DNA of 64,000 nucleotides. Source: an uncultured Alphaproteobacteria bacterium (lineage in GTDB: Bacteria > Pseudomonadota > Alphaproteobacteria > Rs-D84). The position numbers were made by a program, and so were the translations under genes. Positions 25,838 through 34,188 of the stretch are shown one piece after another. The stretch's first letter is position 1; each line of letters begins with the position of its first letter. The stretch is taken from positions 29,014 to 93,013 of the forward strand of contig CALXLL010000001.1 of the NCBI GenBank assembly GCA_944389185.1, written 5' to 3'. Below the pieces are notes generated by a model. That model had not been told where the DNA came from. It saw only the letters and a list, made by a program, of their open reading frames with translations, and did no database searches.

Positions 25838-27343
25838 ATGAAATTATTTAATTTGATTTTCTTATCGTTTTTTTCCTTGCTTGTTTTGCCGGTTCGTGCA
25901 GAAAGTTTGTTCTTTGAAGACGAACCTGTGCAATTGGGGTTAAACGTTTTTGATGTATCTGATACTTTTTCAGACATTTATGAAAAACTGGATGCTGTAA
26001 ATTGGGCAGGAAAAAATATAAATGTTGCAATTGAAAGCTTGGAAAAACTTAATTCAAATGCTCATATAGCCGCCACAGACGAAAGGGTAGTCTTGGTTTG
26101 GAAAGATTCTATAATTGCAAACTATCCGCGCCCAACACCAAAAGATTGGAATGGGTTCGGTGAAATTACTACGGCCATTGTTCTTAAAATTAGGGAAAAC
26201 GATCCTGCGTTTAGAAAAAAAACAGAAAGTGAAATGTATCAAGCCGTTGTTGATAGCTTGATGAAAGGTATTGACGAAAATGGTCGATATATTTTTTCTA
26301 GGCAAGCAGAAATAAACGAAGATAATCGTATATTGACCAGTGTAGGATTGCAGGGAAATCGCGATAATCGCGGTAATTTTCGTATATTTGGGGTTTTTAA
26401 GGGCTCGCCTGCAGATAATGCTGGAATAAAACCAGGTGATTTGATTTCTGAAATAAACGGCGTTTCAATTAAAAATATATCCGATTCTGAATTAAATGAT
26501 GTTTTGTCTGGGTATAATTCTTCTACTTCAAAAATAAAACTTTTAACTCCTGCCGGTAATCAAGACGTGGTATTAAGAAAAGCAAGCGTTATATTAGCTG
26601 ATTCTGATATCGTGTATAGAAATGCTGACGATGAAAATGCAGTGCTTGAAATCATTGTTCATAAAATATCTGATGGGGCAGTTGATATTATAAAAGAAGC
26701 TTTAAATAAATACCCAAATGCAACTGGTATTATTCTTGATTTACGCTCTGCAACCGGTGACGATGAAAAAGCAGCAGCAAAATTGGCAGGGTTGTTTATC
26801 GGTAAAAATCCTGTAATGAGAATCGTAGAAACTGCAAAAGATGAAGTAGAGGTTGTCCCAGGGGGCGATGCCGTCACAGATGCACCTGTTGTTGTATTAA
26901 TGTCTAATATGACGCGTGGAACGGCAGAAGCCGTTGTTGCTAGCTTTTATGAAAATCAGCGCGGCGTTTTGGTCGGAACACCTACGGCAGGTCAGGCAAG
27001 AATTGCTTCAAGAATAAATCTTGATAATGGCGGCGCTTTGGAATTGCTTAATAAAGCTATTAAAACAGGTTCCGGAAAAATAATTGATGGCAGAGGCGTT
27101 TTTCCAATAGTCTGCTTGTCTAATATAAGAACTGCAAGCCAACAAAATGCTTTCTTTTTAAACGTTGTAAATAATGATTTTAATTTTCAAGATTTTAATA
27201 AAGACGATTCTATTAACCCAGAAAGTATAAGAAAGGGTTGCCCCGTCATAACTAGTGGAAAAGACGAAGATGCCGTGTCTATGGCGGTTTCTGCAAAAAT
27301 ATTAACTGATAAGAAACTTTATAATAAACTAATAGCTGAATAG
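25838..27343 (+). CDS. S41 (C-terminal processing) peptidase homologue, predicted inactive
   Basis: 501 residues. A signal peptide (about 1-21, ending VRAE) leads to a helical N-terminal part, a PDZ domain (about 165-235, SPADNAGIKPGDLISEINGVSI) and a tail-specific-protease core (ATGIILDLRS, about 296-303). In active S41 enzymes a catalytic Ser in SAS(A)SE lies 25 residues before the Lys of TFGKG. Here the matching positions are Gly361 (TRGTAE) and Gln386 (TPTAGQ), with the spacing of exactly 25 kept. Both members of the dyad are lost, so it is probably a pseudoprotease acting as a periplasmic binding or scaffold protein. GGGGGAG lies before the ATG; it follows secF by 33 bases. Confidence 0.82.
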   Translation: MKLFNLIFLSFFSLLVLPVRAESLFFEDEPVQLGLNVFDVSDTFSDIYEKLDAVNWAGKNINVAIESLEKLNSNAHIAATDERVVLVWKDSIIANYPRPTPKDWNGFGEITTAIVLKIRENDPAFRKKTESEMYQAVVDSLMKGIDENGRYIFSRQAEINEDNRILTSVGLQGNRDNRGNFRIFGVFKGSPADNAGIKPGDLISEINGVSIKNISDSELNDVLSGYNSSTSKIKLLTPAGNQDVVLRKASVILADSDIVYRNADDENAVLEIIVHKISDGAVDIIKEALNKYPNATGIILDLRSATGDDEKAAAKLAGLFIGKNPVMRIVETAKDEVEVVPGGDAVTDAPVVVLMSNMTRGTAEAVVASFYENQRGVLVGTPTAGQARIASRINLDNGGALELLNKAIKTGSGKIIDGRGVFPIVCLSNIRTASQQNAFFLNVVNNDFNFQDFNKDDSINPESIRKGCPVITSGKDEDAVSMAVSAKILTDKKLYNKLIAE

Positions 27344-27353
27344 GGTGAATAAT

Positions 27354-28049
27354 ATGTTTTTAACCAAAGAAAATAATATTAAATGGAACTGGCTTGCTTA
27401 TGGAAGTTTTGTGACTTTATTCCTTGTCTTTACTGGTGTTTTTTTGTTTGACAAACCTTTGTATTTACTGTTAAGAAACTATGATTGCAGATTATGGCAT
27501 ATCTTTGACGCCCTTTTTCAAGCAGAAATATGGATTGCTGCTTCTTTAATAGTTCTTGTGATTTTTTATATAAAGAAAATCTTGGTTGAAAATGTTAAAT
27601 ATAGAAATAATAAGGGACATATTTGTTTAAAAACTTTTATAATAGATGCTGTAAATAAGACTAAAAATAGCTATGCTTTTTATGTTTTCGTTTCGGTTGT
27701 GTCTGCAAGCTTGATTGCACAAGTATTAAAAGTAATTATAGGTAGGGCCAGACCGATATTTTACGAAGCTTTAAATATGACTGGTTTTTTCCCGTTTACT
27801 GTTGATTGGGCTTTTAATTCTATGCCATCGGGGCATACAACTGCGTCTTTTGCTGGTTTGGTTATGTTGGGGTTACTTGCACCAAAAATTAAATGGTTTA
27901 CTTGGACTTTAGCGGTTATAATAGGGGTTTCAAGGGTTTGTTGCGGCGCACATTGGCCAACAGATGTTATTTTAGGGGCTTTTATAGGAATGGTGGTCGC
28001 AGATTTTGTAAAGCATATATTAAAGAAACATTTTCATGTCCAATTGTAA
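27354..28049 (+). CDS. PAP2-superfamily membrane phosphatase
   Basis: 231 residues from the ATG at 27354; a GTG three codons earlier is less likely. It has about six membrane helices and all three phosphatase motifs: KVIIGRARP, the PSGHT of SMPSGHTTAS, and SRVCCGAHWPTD. The His of motif 3 forms the phospho-intermediate. Family members act on undecaprenyl diphosphate, phosphatidylglycerol phosphate or lipid A. The substrate cannot be chosen here; cell-envelope lipid is the safe statement. The next gene is ftsK. Confidence 0.85.
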   Translation: MFLTKENNIKWNWLAYGSFVTLFLVFTGVFLFDKPLYLLLRNYDCRLWHIFDALFQAEIWIAASLIVLVIFYIKKILVENVKYRNNKGHICLKTFIIDAVNKTKNSYAFYVFVSVVSASLIAQVLKVIIGRARPIFYEALNMTGFFPFTVDWAFNSMPSGHTTASFAGLVMLGLLAPKIKWFTWTLAVIIGVSRVCCGAHWPTDVILGAFIGMVVADFVKHILKKHFHVQL

Positions 28050-28064
28050 CATTTTTGCTTTTTT

Positions 28065-28075
28065 TATGATATAAT
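28065..28075 (+). promoter_or_regulatory. Extended -10 promoter of ftsK
   Basis: TATGATATAAT, a perfect TRTGnTATAAT. The hexamer ends eight bases before the ATG at 28083, so the transcript would be almost leaderless. Confidence 0.65.
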
Positions 28076-28082
28076 TGTGAAT

Positions 28083-30314
28083 ATGAAAAAAAACTCTAAG
28101 CTTTTACCGGAAAGAATATCGGACGCGTTAAAGTCATTAATAAAGCGTTTCGTTGGTTTGGTTTTACTGGTTTTGGGCGTATGGGCCGTTTTCGCAATAT
28201 TGTTTTTTGACCCTTATTTAGAAGGTTTTTCCGTTGCTAGCACTTTTGGAACTCAAAATGTAATGGGATGGTTTGTAGGCGGGGCTATTTTTTTAATCGG
28301 GACTTTGCCAAGTTTGTTCTTGGCTTTGTGGATTTCAAGGTTGGGGTTATCTTGGTTGGCTGGTTGGGAATCTAACGATTCGCCGGAATATAACTTATTA
28401 CGCGGTTTTATTGCGTTATGCGTGGGGGCGGCTGGTTTTGGATTGATTCTACCATCTTATAATTTAGGCGGAATGATGGGGGCAATAGTAAATGCCGATT
28501 TAAACAGCATATTGGGTAATTGGACATTATTAATAGGAATTATTTTAATATTAGAGTTTTTCGTGCTTGTTGCAAGCTTGTTGCGTATTAAATGGAAGCA
28601 TATAAAATCAGTCGGTGCTTACTTATATAAAGGATTTATGTGGTTGCTGTCTGTGTTCCATTTGTCTTCTTATAGGGTAGACCAGATATCAGAAGAAGAA
28701 AACGAAGAAGTTGTTGATTCGGAAGAAGTAACTCAAGAAAAAAAGAAATTAAAAAAGACTGTGACCGCAAAGAAAAAAGCGCTTAAAAAAAGCGAATATC
28801 AGGAATCTGATATTAAAGATCATAAATATGAACTTCCTGATCCTATGTTCTTGGAAAAATCTAATTTTGGAAAAAACGTAGTTACGCCAGAATTAAAAAG
28901 AAATGCTGCCGCTATGGAAGAGCATTTCGCAGAATACGGGGTTCACGGTAAAGTTGTTGGTATTCGTCCAGGGCCAATCGTAACGTTATACGAGTTTATG
29001 CCAGCAACAGGCGTCCGTATGGTGGATATAAATAAAACCGTAAAAGATATGACGCGTGCCATGGCAACAGAAAATATTCGTATCGCACATATCCCCAGCA
29101 CCCAATTAATAGGCGTGGAAATGGTAAACCTGAATAGGCAGACTGTGCGTTTTCAATCTTTGGTGGATAATGAAACATTTATTAATTCTAAGTATCGAAT
29201 ACCATTGGCTTTAGGGGTAGATATCGGTGGAAATCCAATGTATTTCGATTTAGCTAAAATGCCACACGTTTTGATAGCTGGAAGAACCGGGTCTGGTAAA
29301 TCTGTATTCGTTCAATCTATTATAATGTCTATTTTATATCATTTTACGCCGGATAAATGTAAATTGATGATAGTTGACCCAAAAGGTGTTGATTTTACTT
29401 TATGGAAAGATATACCACATTTAATTACACCAGTATTAACAGACGCAAATGATTCTGTAAATGCTTTGAAGTGGTCTGTGCGTGAAATGGAAGAAAGATA
29501 TAAAAAACTGCAATTAATGGGCGTTCAGAATATAGAAGGCTATAACCAGGTAGTTGCTGCTAAACGAGAATCTGGTGAAGTTATGACAAGACAAGTTGCG
29601 GTTGGAACAAATGAAGAAACAGGAGAACTAGAATTTGAAACCCAGGAAGTTGATTTATCTGATATGCCTTACTTGGTTATCATAATAGACGAAGTAGCAG
29701 ATTTGATGTCTGTTGCAAGAAAAGACGTAGAAGCTTGTGTCCAAAGATTGGCACAAAAAGCTCGTGCTGCAGGAATTCATTTGGTTGCGGCTACTCAAAG
29801 ACCTGATACTTCCGTTATAACGGGGGTTATAAAAGCGAACTTCCCAACGCGTATATCTTTCCAAGCAAGAAGCACAATAGATTCTATGACTACATTAGGC
29901 GAAAAAGGTGCAGAGCAATTGCTGTCTTGTGGCGATATGTTATTTAGTGAAGCAGGGCGCGTGCCTGTGCGTATTCATGGTGCTTTCATAGAAAACACAG
30001 AAATTAATCGTGTCGCAGATTTCTTAAGAGCAGAAGGTGAACCAGAATATGTTTCTGGTATATCGGATGCAGAAGATTCAGCAGGCGGCGTAAGTGCTGA
30101 CATTCCAGGTATGCCGGTTTCAAAAGAAGATAAAGACGCAGATTTGTATACGCAAGCAAAAGAATATGTCATAAGAGATAAAAAACCTACAATTTCTTAT
30201 ATACAAAGAAGATTACGTATAGGATACAATAAAGCTGCTGGTTTTATAGAAAGAATGGAACAAGAAGGCATAATTAGTCAGCCAGACGGTAATAATAAAC
30301 GTCATATCTTGTAA
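28083..30314 (+). CDS. ftsK: DNA translocase FtsK
   Basis: 743 residues from the ATG at 28083; a GTG at 28077 is the alternative. The N-terminus has four membrane helices (about 20-180), then a charged Lys/Glu linker (about 205-250), the alpha domain, and the RecA-like beta domain with Walker A GRTGSGKS and Walker B LVIIIDEVADLM. A C-terminal gamma winged helix follows (ISYIQRRLRIGYNKAAGFIERMEQEGI) that reads KOPS and activates XerD. It pumps DNA at the division septum. No Shine-Dalgarno site is visible, which fits the promoter placed only a few bases upstream. Confidence 0.97.
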   Translation: MKKNSKLLPERISDALKSLIKRFVGLVLLVLGVWAVFAILFFDPYLEGFSVASTFGTQNVMGWFVGGAIFLIGTLPSLFLALWISRLGLSWLAGWESNDSPEYNLLRGFIALCVGAAGFGLILPSYNLGGMMGAIVNADLNSILGNWTLLIGIILILEFFVLVASLLRIKWKHIKSVGAYLYKGFMWLLSVFHLSSYRVDQISEEENEEVVDSEEVTQEKKKLKKTVTAKKKALKKSEYQESDIKDHKYELPDPMFLEKSNFGKNVVTPELKRNAAAMEEHFAEYGVHGKVVGIRPGPIVTLYEFMPATGVRMVDINKTVKDMTRAMATENIRIAHIPSTQLIGVEMVNLNRQTVRFQSLVDNETFINSKYRIPLALGVDIGGNPMYFDLAKMPHVLIAGRTGSGKSVFVQSIIMSILYHFTPDKCKLMIVDPKGVDFTLWKDIPHLITPVLTDANDSVNALKWSVREMEERYKKLQLMGVQNIEGYNQVVAAKRESGEVMTRQVAVGTNEETGELEFETQEVDLSDMPYLVIIIDEVADLMSVARKDVEACVQRLAQKARAAGIHLVAATQRPDTSVITGVIKANFPTRISFQARSTIDSMTTLGEKGAEQLLSCGDMLFSEAGRVPVRIHGAFIENTEINRVADFLRAEGEPEYVSGISDAEDSAGGVSADIPGMPVSKEDKDADLYTQAKEYVIRDKKPTISYIQRRLRIGYNKAAGFIERMEQEGIISQPDGNNKRHIL

Positions 30315-30363
30315 TTAATCCTAGATTATATAGAAATATTAAAACTTTTTTATAAAGGCTTTT

Positions 30364-30381
30364 TATGGTATAATTTATACC
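30364..30381 (+). promoter_or_regulatory. Extended -10 with overlapping palindrome
   Basis: TATGGTATAAT (30364-30374) matches TRTGnTATAAT. It overlaps a perfect 7-bp inverted repeat GGTATAA-T-TTATACC (30367-30381) that could be a repressor site on the promoter. It lies 16 bases before the outer-membrane protein gene. Confidence 0.55.
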
Positions 30382-30396
30382 AAAAGGAGATTTTAT

Positions 30397-31629
30397 ATGA
30401 AAGCAAAAATATCGTTGTTAGTGTTATTAATGGCTTGTATCGGGGGTGAACCGGCTTTCGCTGCGACCAATTCCGGTACCAGGGCCGCTTCAAGCGCAGA
30501 TTTAACAAGCGCTCCAGCCGTTAGAACAAGAACAAATGTTAATTATGAAAAATACGAAACAAAAACTTCAACTAAAACGTATGACGTAAATAACAATAAC
30601 TCTAATTTATATTATACGCAACCAGAGAATAGAAGTGCTTTATATAGACAATATGATTCGTCAAATGCTTCACAAAATATCCGCACAAGCAGATCTGAAA
30701 CTGTCAGAGAACAGTTAAAAAGAAAATATTATTTGGCCCATCCTTTCTTTCAACCTTTGAAAGGTAAATTCGGTTCCGTTACTGATCTGTCTTATGCTAT
30801 GAATTCTTATGACGTCGGTTTGTCTATAAGTCAAGACTTTACAGATTCTACTGGTGTTTCTCTTAGCGATTTAAATGCTAAATGGAATACTAACCAATTT
30901 ACTATAAAAGAAGATTTTAGTTATGGTATTACAGATACAATCGCCGTATTGGCTATGCTGCAATATAATATGTCCGATTACAAATTAGATTGGTCGGCTT
31001 CACCCGATGACAGCATGGATGATTCTGGTATAAACTTGTTCGGTGTTGGTGCACAGTGGCGCTTTGTAGATAATACAGATTGGATTGCAACGTTGTCTGG
31101 TTATTATCAGCACCAAAAAGATATTTCTAATAACTTTATATTAGATTTAAAAGCTGGATATAAAATTTCTTCTTCTACTATTTATGGTTTGGCCAGAGGC
31201 TGGTTGTTAGATTTTGAAGGAAATACCTATGGTAATGGTATGTCAGGAACAACAACAGATGGCACAGTATCTTCTATATTCATTGCTTATGATACAAACG
31301 TAAGTTCTGTATTTTATGCAGAAGGCGGATTAGGTGTATTTTCCGTATTAGATGAAGACTGGACTTTGAATCTTGAAGCTGTATTTGGGTATTATGATTG
31401 GCACAATCAAGCAACTTTAAAAGCTGCTGTTGGATGGCAACCAAATGACTGGGTTGCTTTGAATCTTTATGCAAAAACAGCAATATATGACAGTGCAGAC
31501 GGTAAAAATCTTAGCTTCTGGTGGCTGGAACCAGGAAAAGGTTTGGATCAATGGACCGTTGCAGGGACTGCTAATATAGATAATTATTCAGAAACATCTA
31601 TTGGATTGCAGGCTGTATTTCTATTTTAA
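30397..31629 (+). CDS. Probable outer-membrane beta-barrel protein
   Basis: 410 residues. A signal peptide (about 1-23, EPAFAA) is followed by a low-complexity Ser/Thr/Asn/Arg region (about 25-110). A long series of amphipathic strands with alternating aromatic residues then runs to the final Phe (SIGLQAVFLF). A C-terminal Phe with a hydrophobic alternating strand is the BAM signal of outer-membrane proteins. No family motif is recognised. AAAGGAGA lies before the ATG, and a perfect terminator follows. Confidence 0.7.
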   Translation: MKAKISLLVLLMACIGGEPAFAATNSGTRAASSADLTSAPAVRTRTNVNYEKYETKTSTKTYDVNNNNSNLYYTQPENRSALYRQYDSSNASQNIRTSRSETVREQLKRKYYLAHPFFQPLKGKFGSVTDLSYAMNSYDVGLSISQDFTDSTGVSLSDLNAKWNTNQFTIKEDFSYGITDTIAVLAMLQYNMSDYKLDWSASPDDSMDDSGINLFGVGAQWRFVDNTDWIATLSGYYQHQKDISNNFILDLKAGYKISSSTIYGLARGWLLDFEGNTYGNGMSGTTTDGTVSSIFIAYDTNVSSVFYAEGGLGVFSVLDEDWTLNLEAVFGYYDWHNQATLKAAVGWQPNDWVALNLYAKTAIYDSADGKNLSFWWLEPGKGLDQWTVAGTANIDNYSETSIGLQAVFLF

Positions 31630-31637
31630 TTAAGTGC

Positions 31638-31673
31638 GTTTTGCCCCGGTATGTCTTGGGGCAAAACTTTTTT
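31638..31673 (+). terminator. Intrinsic terminator after the 410-residue barrel gene
   Basis: Perfect 10-bp stem GTTTTGCCCC / GGGGCAAAAC with a 10-base loop, followed by T6. Confidence 0.93.
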
Positions 31674-31693
31674 ATATTATTTATAAAAATAAC

Positions 31694-32425
31694 ATGGTGT
31701 GGGGAATGTTAAAAAAATTAATTTGTTTTTCTTTCTTAATAAGTGCTTTTATTGTTTTTCCTGTAAAAGCTAATACCTTAAATAATGATACTTCGGATCC
31801 TTTGTTTATGTTGTATCAGGAAGGCGTATTATCTAAAACAACCTTAACTTATTGGGATAATATATTAAGAGCCGGACAATATGTTTCTTACGGTTTGAAT
31901 AATAGGCTTACTATCGGTGCAAATATTCATTTTCAACAAGATTTTGACGGACCAGAAGATGGTTTTTCCGCCATAGATTTAGGGGCTGTCTATCGTCTTG
32001 CAGGTGCAGAAAGTAATAGCGCAAGAATAATATATGACTTGTTATTAGGTTTTAAATTCGGTGGCAGTGAAAAAGTAAGAACTCCATTCTTTGCAGATTC
32101 TACTTATTATGCAGGGTTGCGTTTCGGAAGACAATGGGCGGGGGTAACTTTGGCCGCAACTATTCAATCTAGTTGGATTTTTGATGAAACGCGTGGAATG
32201 TCGTATATAGATTTTATACCAGAAGCTTATTTCAGAGTTTCCCAAGATTGGCGTCTAGGCGGAGGTTTAACTTTAAGAAAATCTACTAATCCAGCTTTTA
32301 ATCAAGAATGGGTTAACTTTAAGTTTTTACGTCAATACGGCAGAACACAGTATATAGGTCATGTAGATTACGAGTTCGAAAGCGATGAATTTCAATTGGG
32401 TATGCAGGTAAATATTTTATTTTAA
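31694..32425 (+). CDS. Probable outer-membrane beta-barrel protein, second of a pair
   Basis: About 243 residues from ATG 31694 (MVWGMLKKL); ATG 31706 is equally possible. Upstream in-frame codons are excluded because they would cross the preceding terminator. A signal peptide ends near FPVKA. The rest is beta-rich with aromatic girdle residues and a terminal strand ending in Phe (FQLGMQVNILF). It carries motifs such as YGLNNRLTIGANIHFQQDF that suggest an 8- to 12-strand barrel. No Shine-Dalgarno site is convincing. Function unknown. Confidence 0.68.
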   Translation: MVWGMLKKLICFSFLISAFIVFPVKANTLNNDTSDPLFMLYQEGVLSKTTLTYWDNILRAGQYVSYGLNNRLTIGANIHFQQDFDGPEDGFSAIDLGAVYRLAGAESNSARIIYDLLLGFKFGGSEKVRTPFFADSTYYAGLRFGRQWAGVTLAATIQSSWIFDETRGMSYIDFIPEAYFRVSQDWRLGGGLTLRKSTNPAFNQEWVNFKFLRQYGRTQYIGHVDYEFESDEFQLGMQVNILF

Positions 32426-32445
32426 CCGTAATATCTTGAATGTAT

Positions 32446-32471
32446 AAAAGCGCTGTATTCAGCGCTTTTAT
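32446..32471. terminator. Bidirectional terminator between barrel gene and rarA
   Basis: Perfect 10-bp stem AAAAGCGCTG-TATT-CAGCGCTTTT, T-rich on both strands. Confidence 0.92.
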
Positions 32472-33745
32472 TTTTTATTTAGTTTTTCTCTTAAACCATC
32501 CCAATAATCAAGACGTTTTTTTATTTCTCGTTCAAATCCGCGCTCAATAGGTATATAAAACTTTTGTCTTGGCATTGTTTCTGGAAAACAGTTTTGACCG
32601 CTGAAACCAAGCTCGGTATCAGGTTCGTAAATATAGTTTGCACCGTAACCAAGTTTTTTCATCATTTTTGTCGGTGCGTTTAATATATTTTTTGGCGGCA
32701 TTAAACTGCCTGTTGTTTTTGCAACTGCGTATGCAGATGTCTGGGCTTTATAATTACTGGTGCTTTTGGGGCATGTTCCAAGATATATAACAAGTTCTGT
32801 TAAAGCAAGATCGCCTTCTGGACTGCCCATTCTTTCATATATTTGCCATGCACTTAAGGCAATTTGCATGGCATTCGGATCTGCAAGACCTATGTCTTCC
32901 ATAGCAAAACGTGTAAGCCTGCGGAATAAATACATTGGGTCTTGACCAGATGTCATCATTCGGGCAGTCCAATACAATGCTGCATCAGTATCACTTGCAC
33001 GCAAAGATTTATGCACAGCAGAAATTAAATTATAATGCTCGTCACCGGATTTGTCGGATAAAGGAGCCCGCTTTTGTATAGCGTTGTCTAATCCGTCGCT
33101 ATCTAATTTTTTCTTAAAATTTGCTGATACAAGGTATTCAATAGTATTTAATAAAAATCTGGCATCTCCATCTGCCATTTGGGCAAGATGAATTTTGGCG
33201 TTTTCGTCTAATGGGACTTTCTTGTTTAGGTATTTTTCTGCCCGTTCAAGTAATGTTAATAGGTCTTTTTCATTTAATGGTTCTAACACACCTATGTGAC
33301 ATCTTGATAACAACGCGTTATTTAAGTTAAAACTGGGGTTTTCTGTCGTGGCACCTATAAACACAACTGTCCCATCTTCTAAGTATGGTAACAATGTATC
33401 TTGCTGGGTTTTATTAAATCTATGAATTTCATCTATGAAAAGTAAGGTTGATCGCCCCATTTGCTGATTAAGTTTTGCTGCTTCCATTGCTTTCTTTATA
33501 TCTGCAGTTCCTGAAAATACGGCGGACATAGGAACAAAATCCATATCAACGGAATTAGCAAGCGCTTTCGCAATAGTCGTTTTTCCACATCCTGGGGGAC
33601 CCCATAAAATTAAATTTGATAGTTTACGATTTTCTACCATGCGACGCACCAAGCCATTGTCACCAAGTAATTGCTGTTGACCGACTATTTCATCTATCGT
33701 TTCGGGACGCATTAAATCTGCAAGTGGTCTGGTTGAGTCTTTCAT
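32468..33745 (-). CDS. rarA: Replication-associated recombination protein A (AAA+ ATPase RarA/MgsA)
   Basis: 425 residues. The N-terminus reads RPLADLMRPETIDEIVGQQQLLG; Walker A is GPPGCGKTT (about 50-58), Walker B LLFIDEIHRFNK, sensor 1 GATTENPSF, and the C-terminal tetramerisation part includes YKAQTSAYAVAKT and the PRQKFYIPIERGFE ending typical of RarA. The family acts at stalled replication forks. It is divergent from the mucR-like gene, with about 80 bases between. Confidence 0.95.
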   Translation of the reverse strand: MKDSTRPLADLMRPETIDEIVGQQQLLGDNGLVRRMVENRKLSNLILWGPPGCGKTTIAKALANSVDMDFVPMSAVFSGTADIKKAMEAAKLNQQMGRSTLLFIDEIHRFNKTQQDTLLPYLEDGTVVFIGATTENPSFNLNNALLSRCHIGVLEPLNEKDLLTLLERAEKYLNKKVPLDENAKIHLAQMADGDARFLLNTIEYLVSANFKKKLDSDGLDNAIQKRAPLSDKSGDEHYNLISAVHKSLRASDTDAALYWTARMMTSGQDPMYLFRRLTRFAMEDIGLADPNAMQIALSAWQIYERMGSPEGDLALTELVIYLGTCPKSTSNYKAQTSAYAVAKTTGSLMPPKNILNAPTKMMKKLGYGANYIYEPDTELGFSGQNCFPETMPRQKFYIPIERGFEREIKKRLDYWDGLREKLNKK

Positions 33746-33783
33746 GGTTTTATTTATTACCTAAGTTTTATTTACATTTTATT

Positions 33784-33794
33784 TGTGGTATAAT
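33784..33794 (+). promoter_or_regulatory. Extended -10 promoter of the mucR-like operon
   Basis: TGTGGTATAAT, a perfect TRTGnTATAAT, 31 bases before the TTG start. Confidence 0.6.
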
Positions 33795-33825
33795 TAATTG
33801 TATTAAATAACACAAGGATTATCAA

Positions 33826-34188
33826 TTGGTAAATAATAATAAAAATTCAGAGTTTGCTTTGGCGGTCGCTAATTTAGCAGCAGCAGCTATGACGTCTAAT
33901 CCTTCCTTGTCTATGAAAGAAGCAGTAGCTATGGCAAGAAATAATTTATTGGGAACGTCTTTAACGGAAAAGCAAATACAAGAATCTGTGTTGCCAGAAA
34001 AGATAAAGTGCTTTGAAGATGGAACTTGGCACATAATGTTGCGAAGGTATTTAAAAAGAAAGTTTAATATGACACCTTCACAATATAAACAAAAATGGGG
34101 TTTACCAGACGATTATCCTTTGGTCGCACCTAATTATACTAAAAAGCGCTCTAAGATAGCGAAAAAAACGGGGCTGGGCAAAAAATGA
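33826..34188 (+). CDS. MucR/Ros-family regulator lacking the zinc-binding histidines
   Basis: 120 residues. The C-terminal half is clear MucR/Ros: CFEDG ... NMTPSQYKQKWGLPDDYPLVAPNYTKKRS, ending in the usual GLGKK. In Ros the zinc ligands are Cys, Asp and two His. Here Cys62 and Asp65 remain, but the histidine positions are Tyr75, Lys79 and Phe80 (LRRYLKRKF), so the finger should not bind zinc the normal way. Zinc-free members of the family are known in rhizobia. The start is TTG with AAGGA seven bases upstream. Its stop overlaps the next gene by four bases, so it is co-translated with a membrane protein. Confidence 0.82.
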   Translation: MVNNNKNSEFALAVANLAAAAMTSNPSLSMKEAVAMARNNLLGTSLTEKQIQESVLPEKIKCFEDGTWHIMLRRYLKRKFNMTPSQYKQKWGLPDDYPLVAPNYTKKRSKIAKKTGLGKK

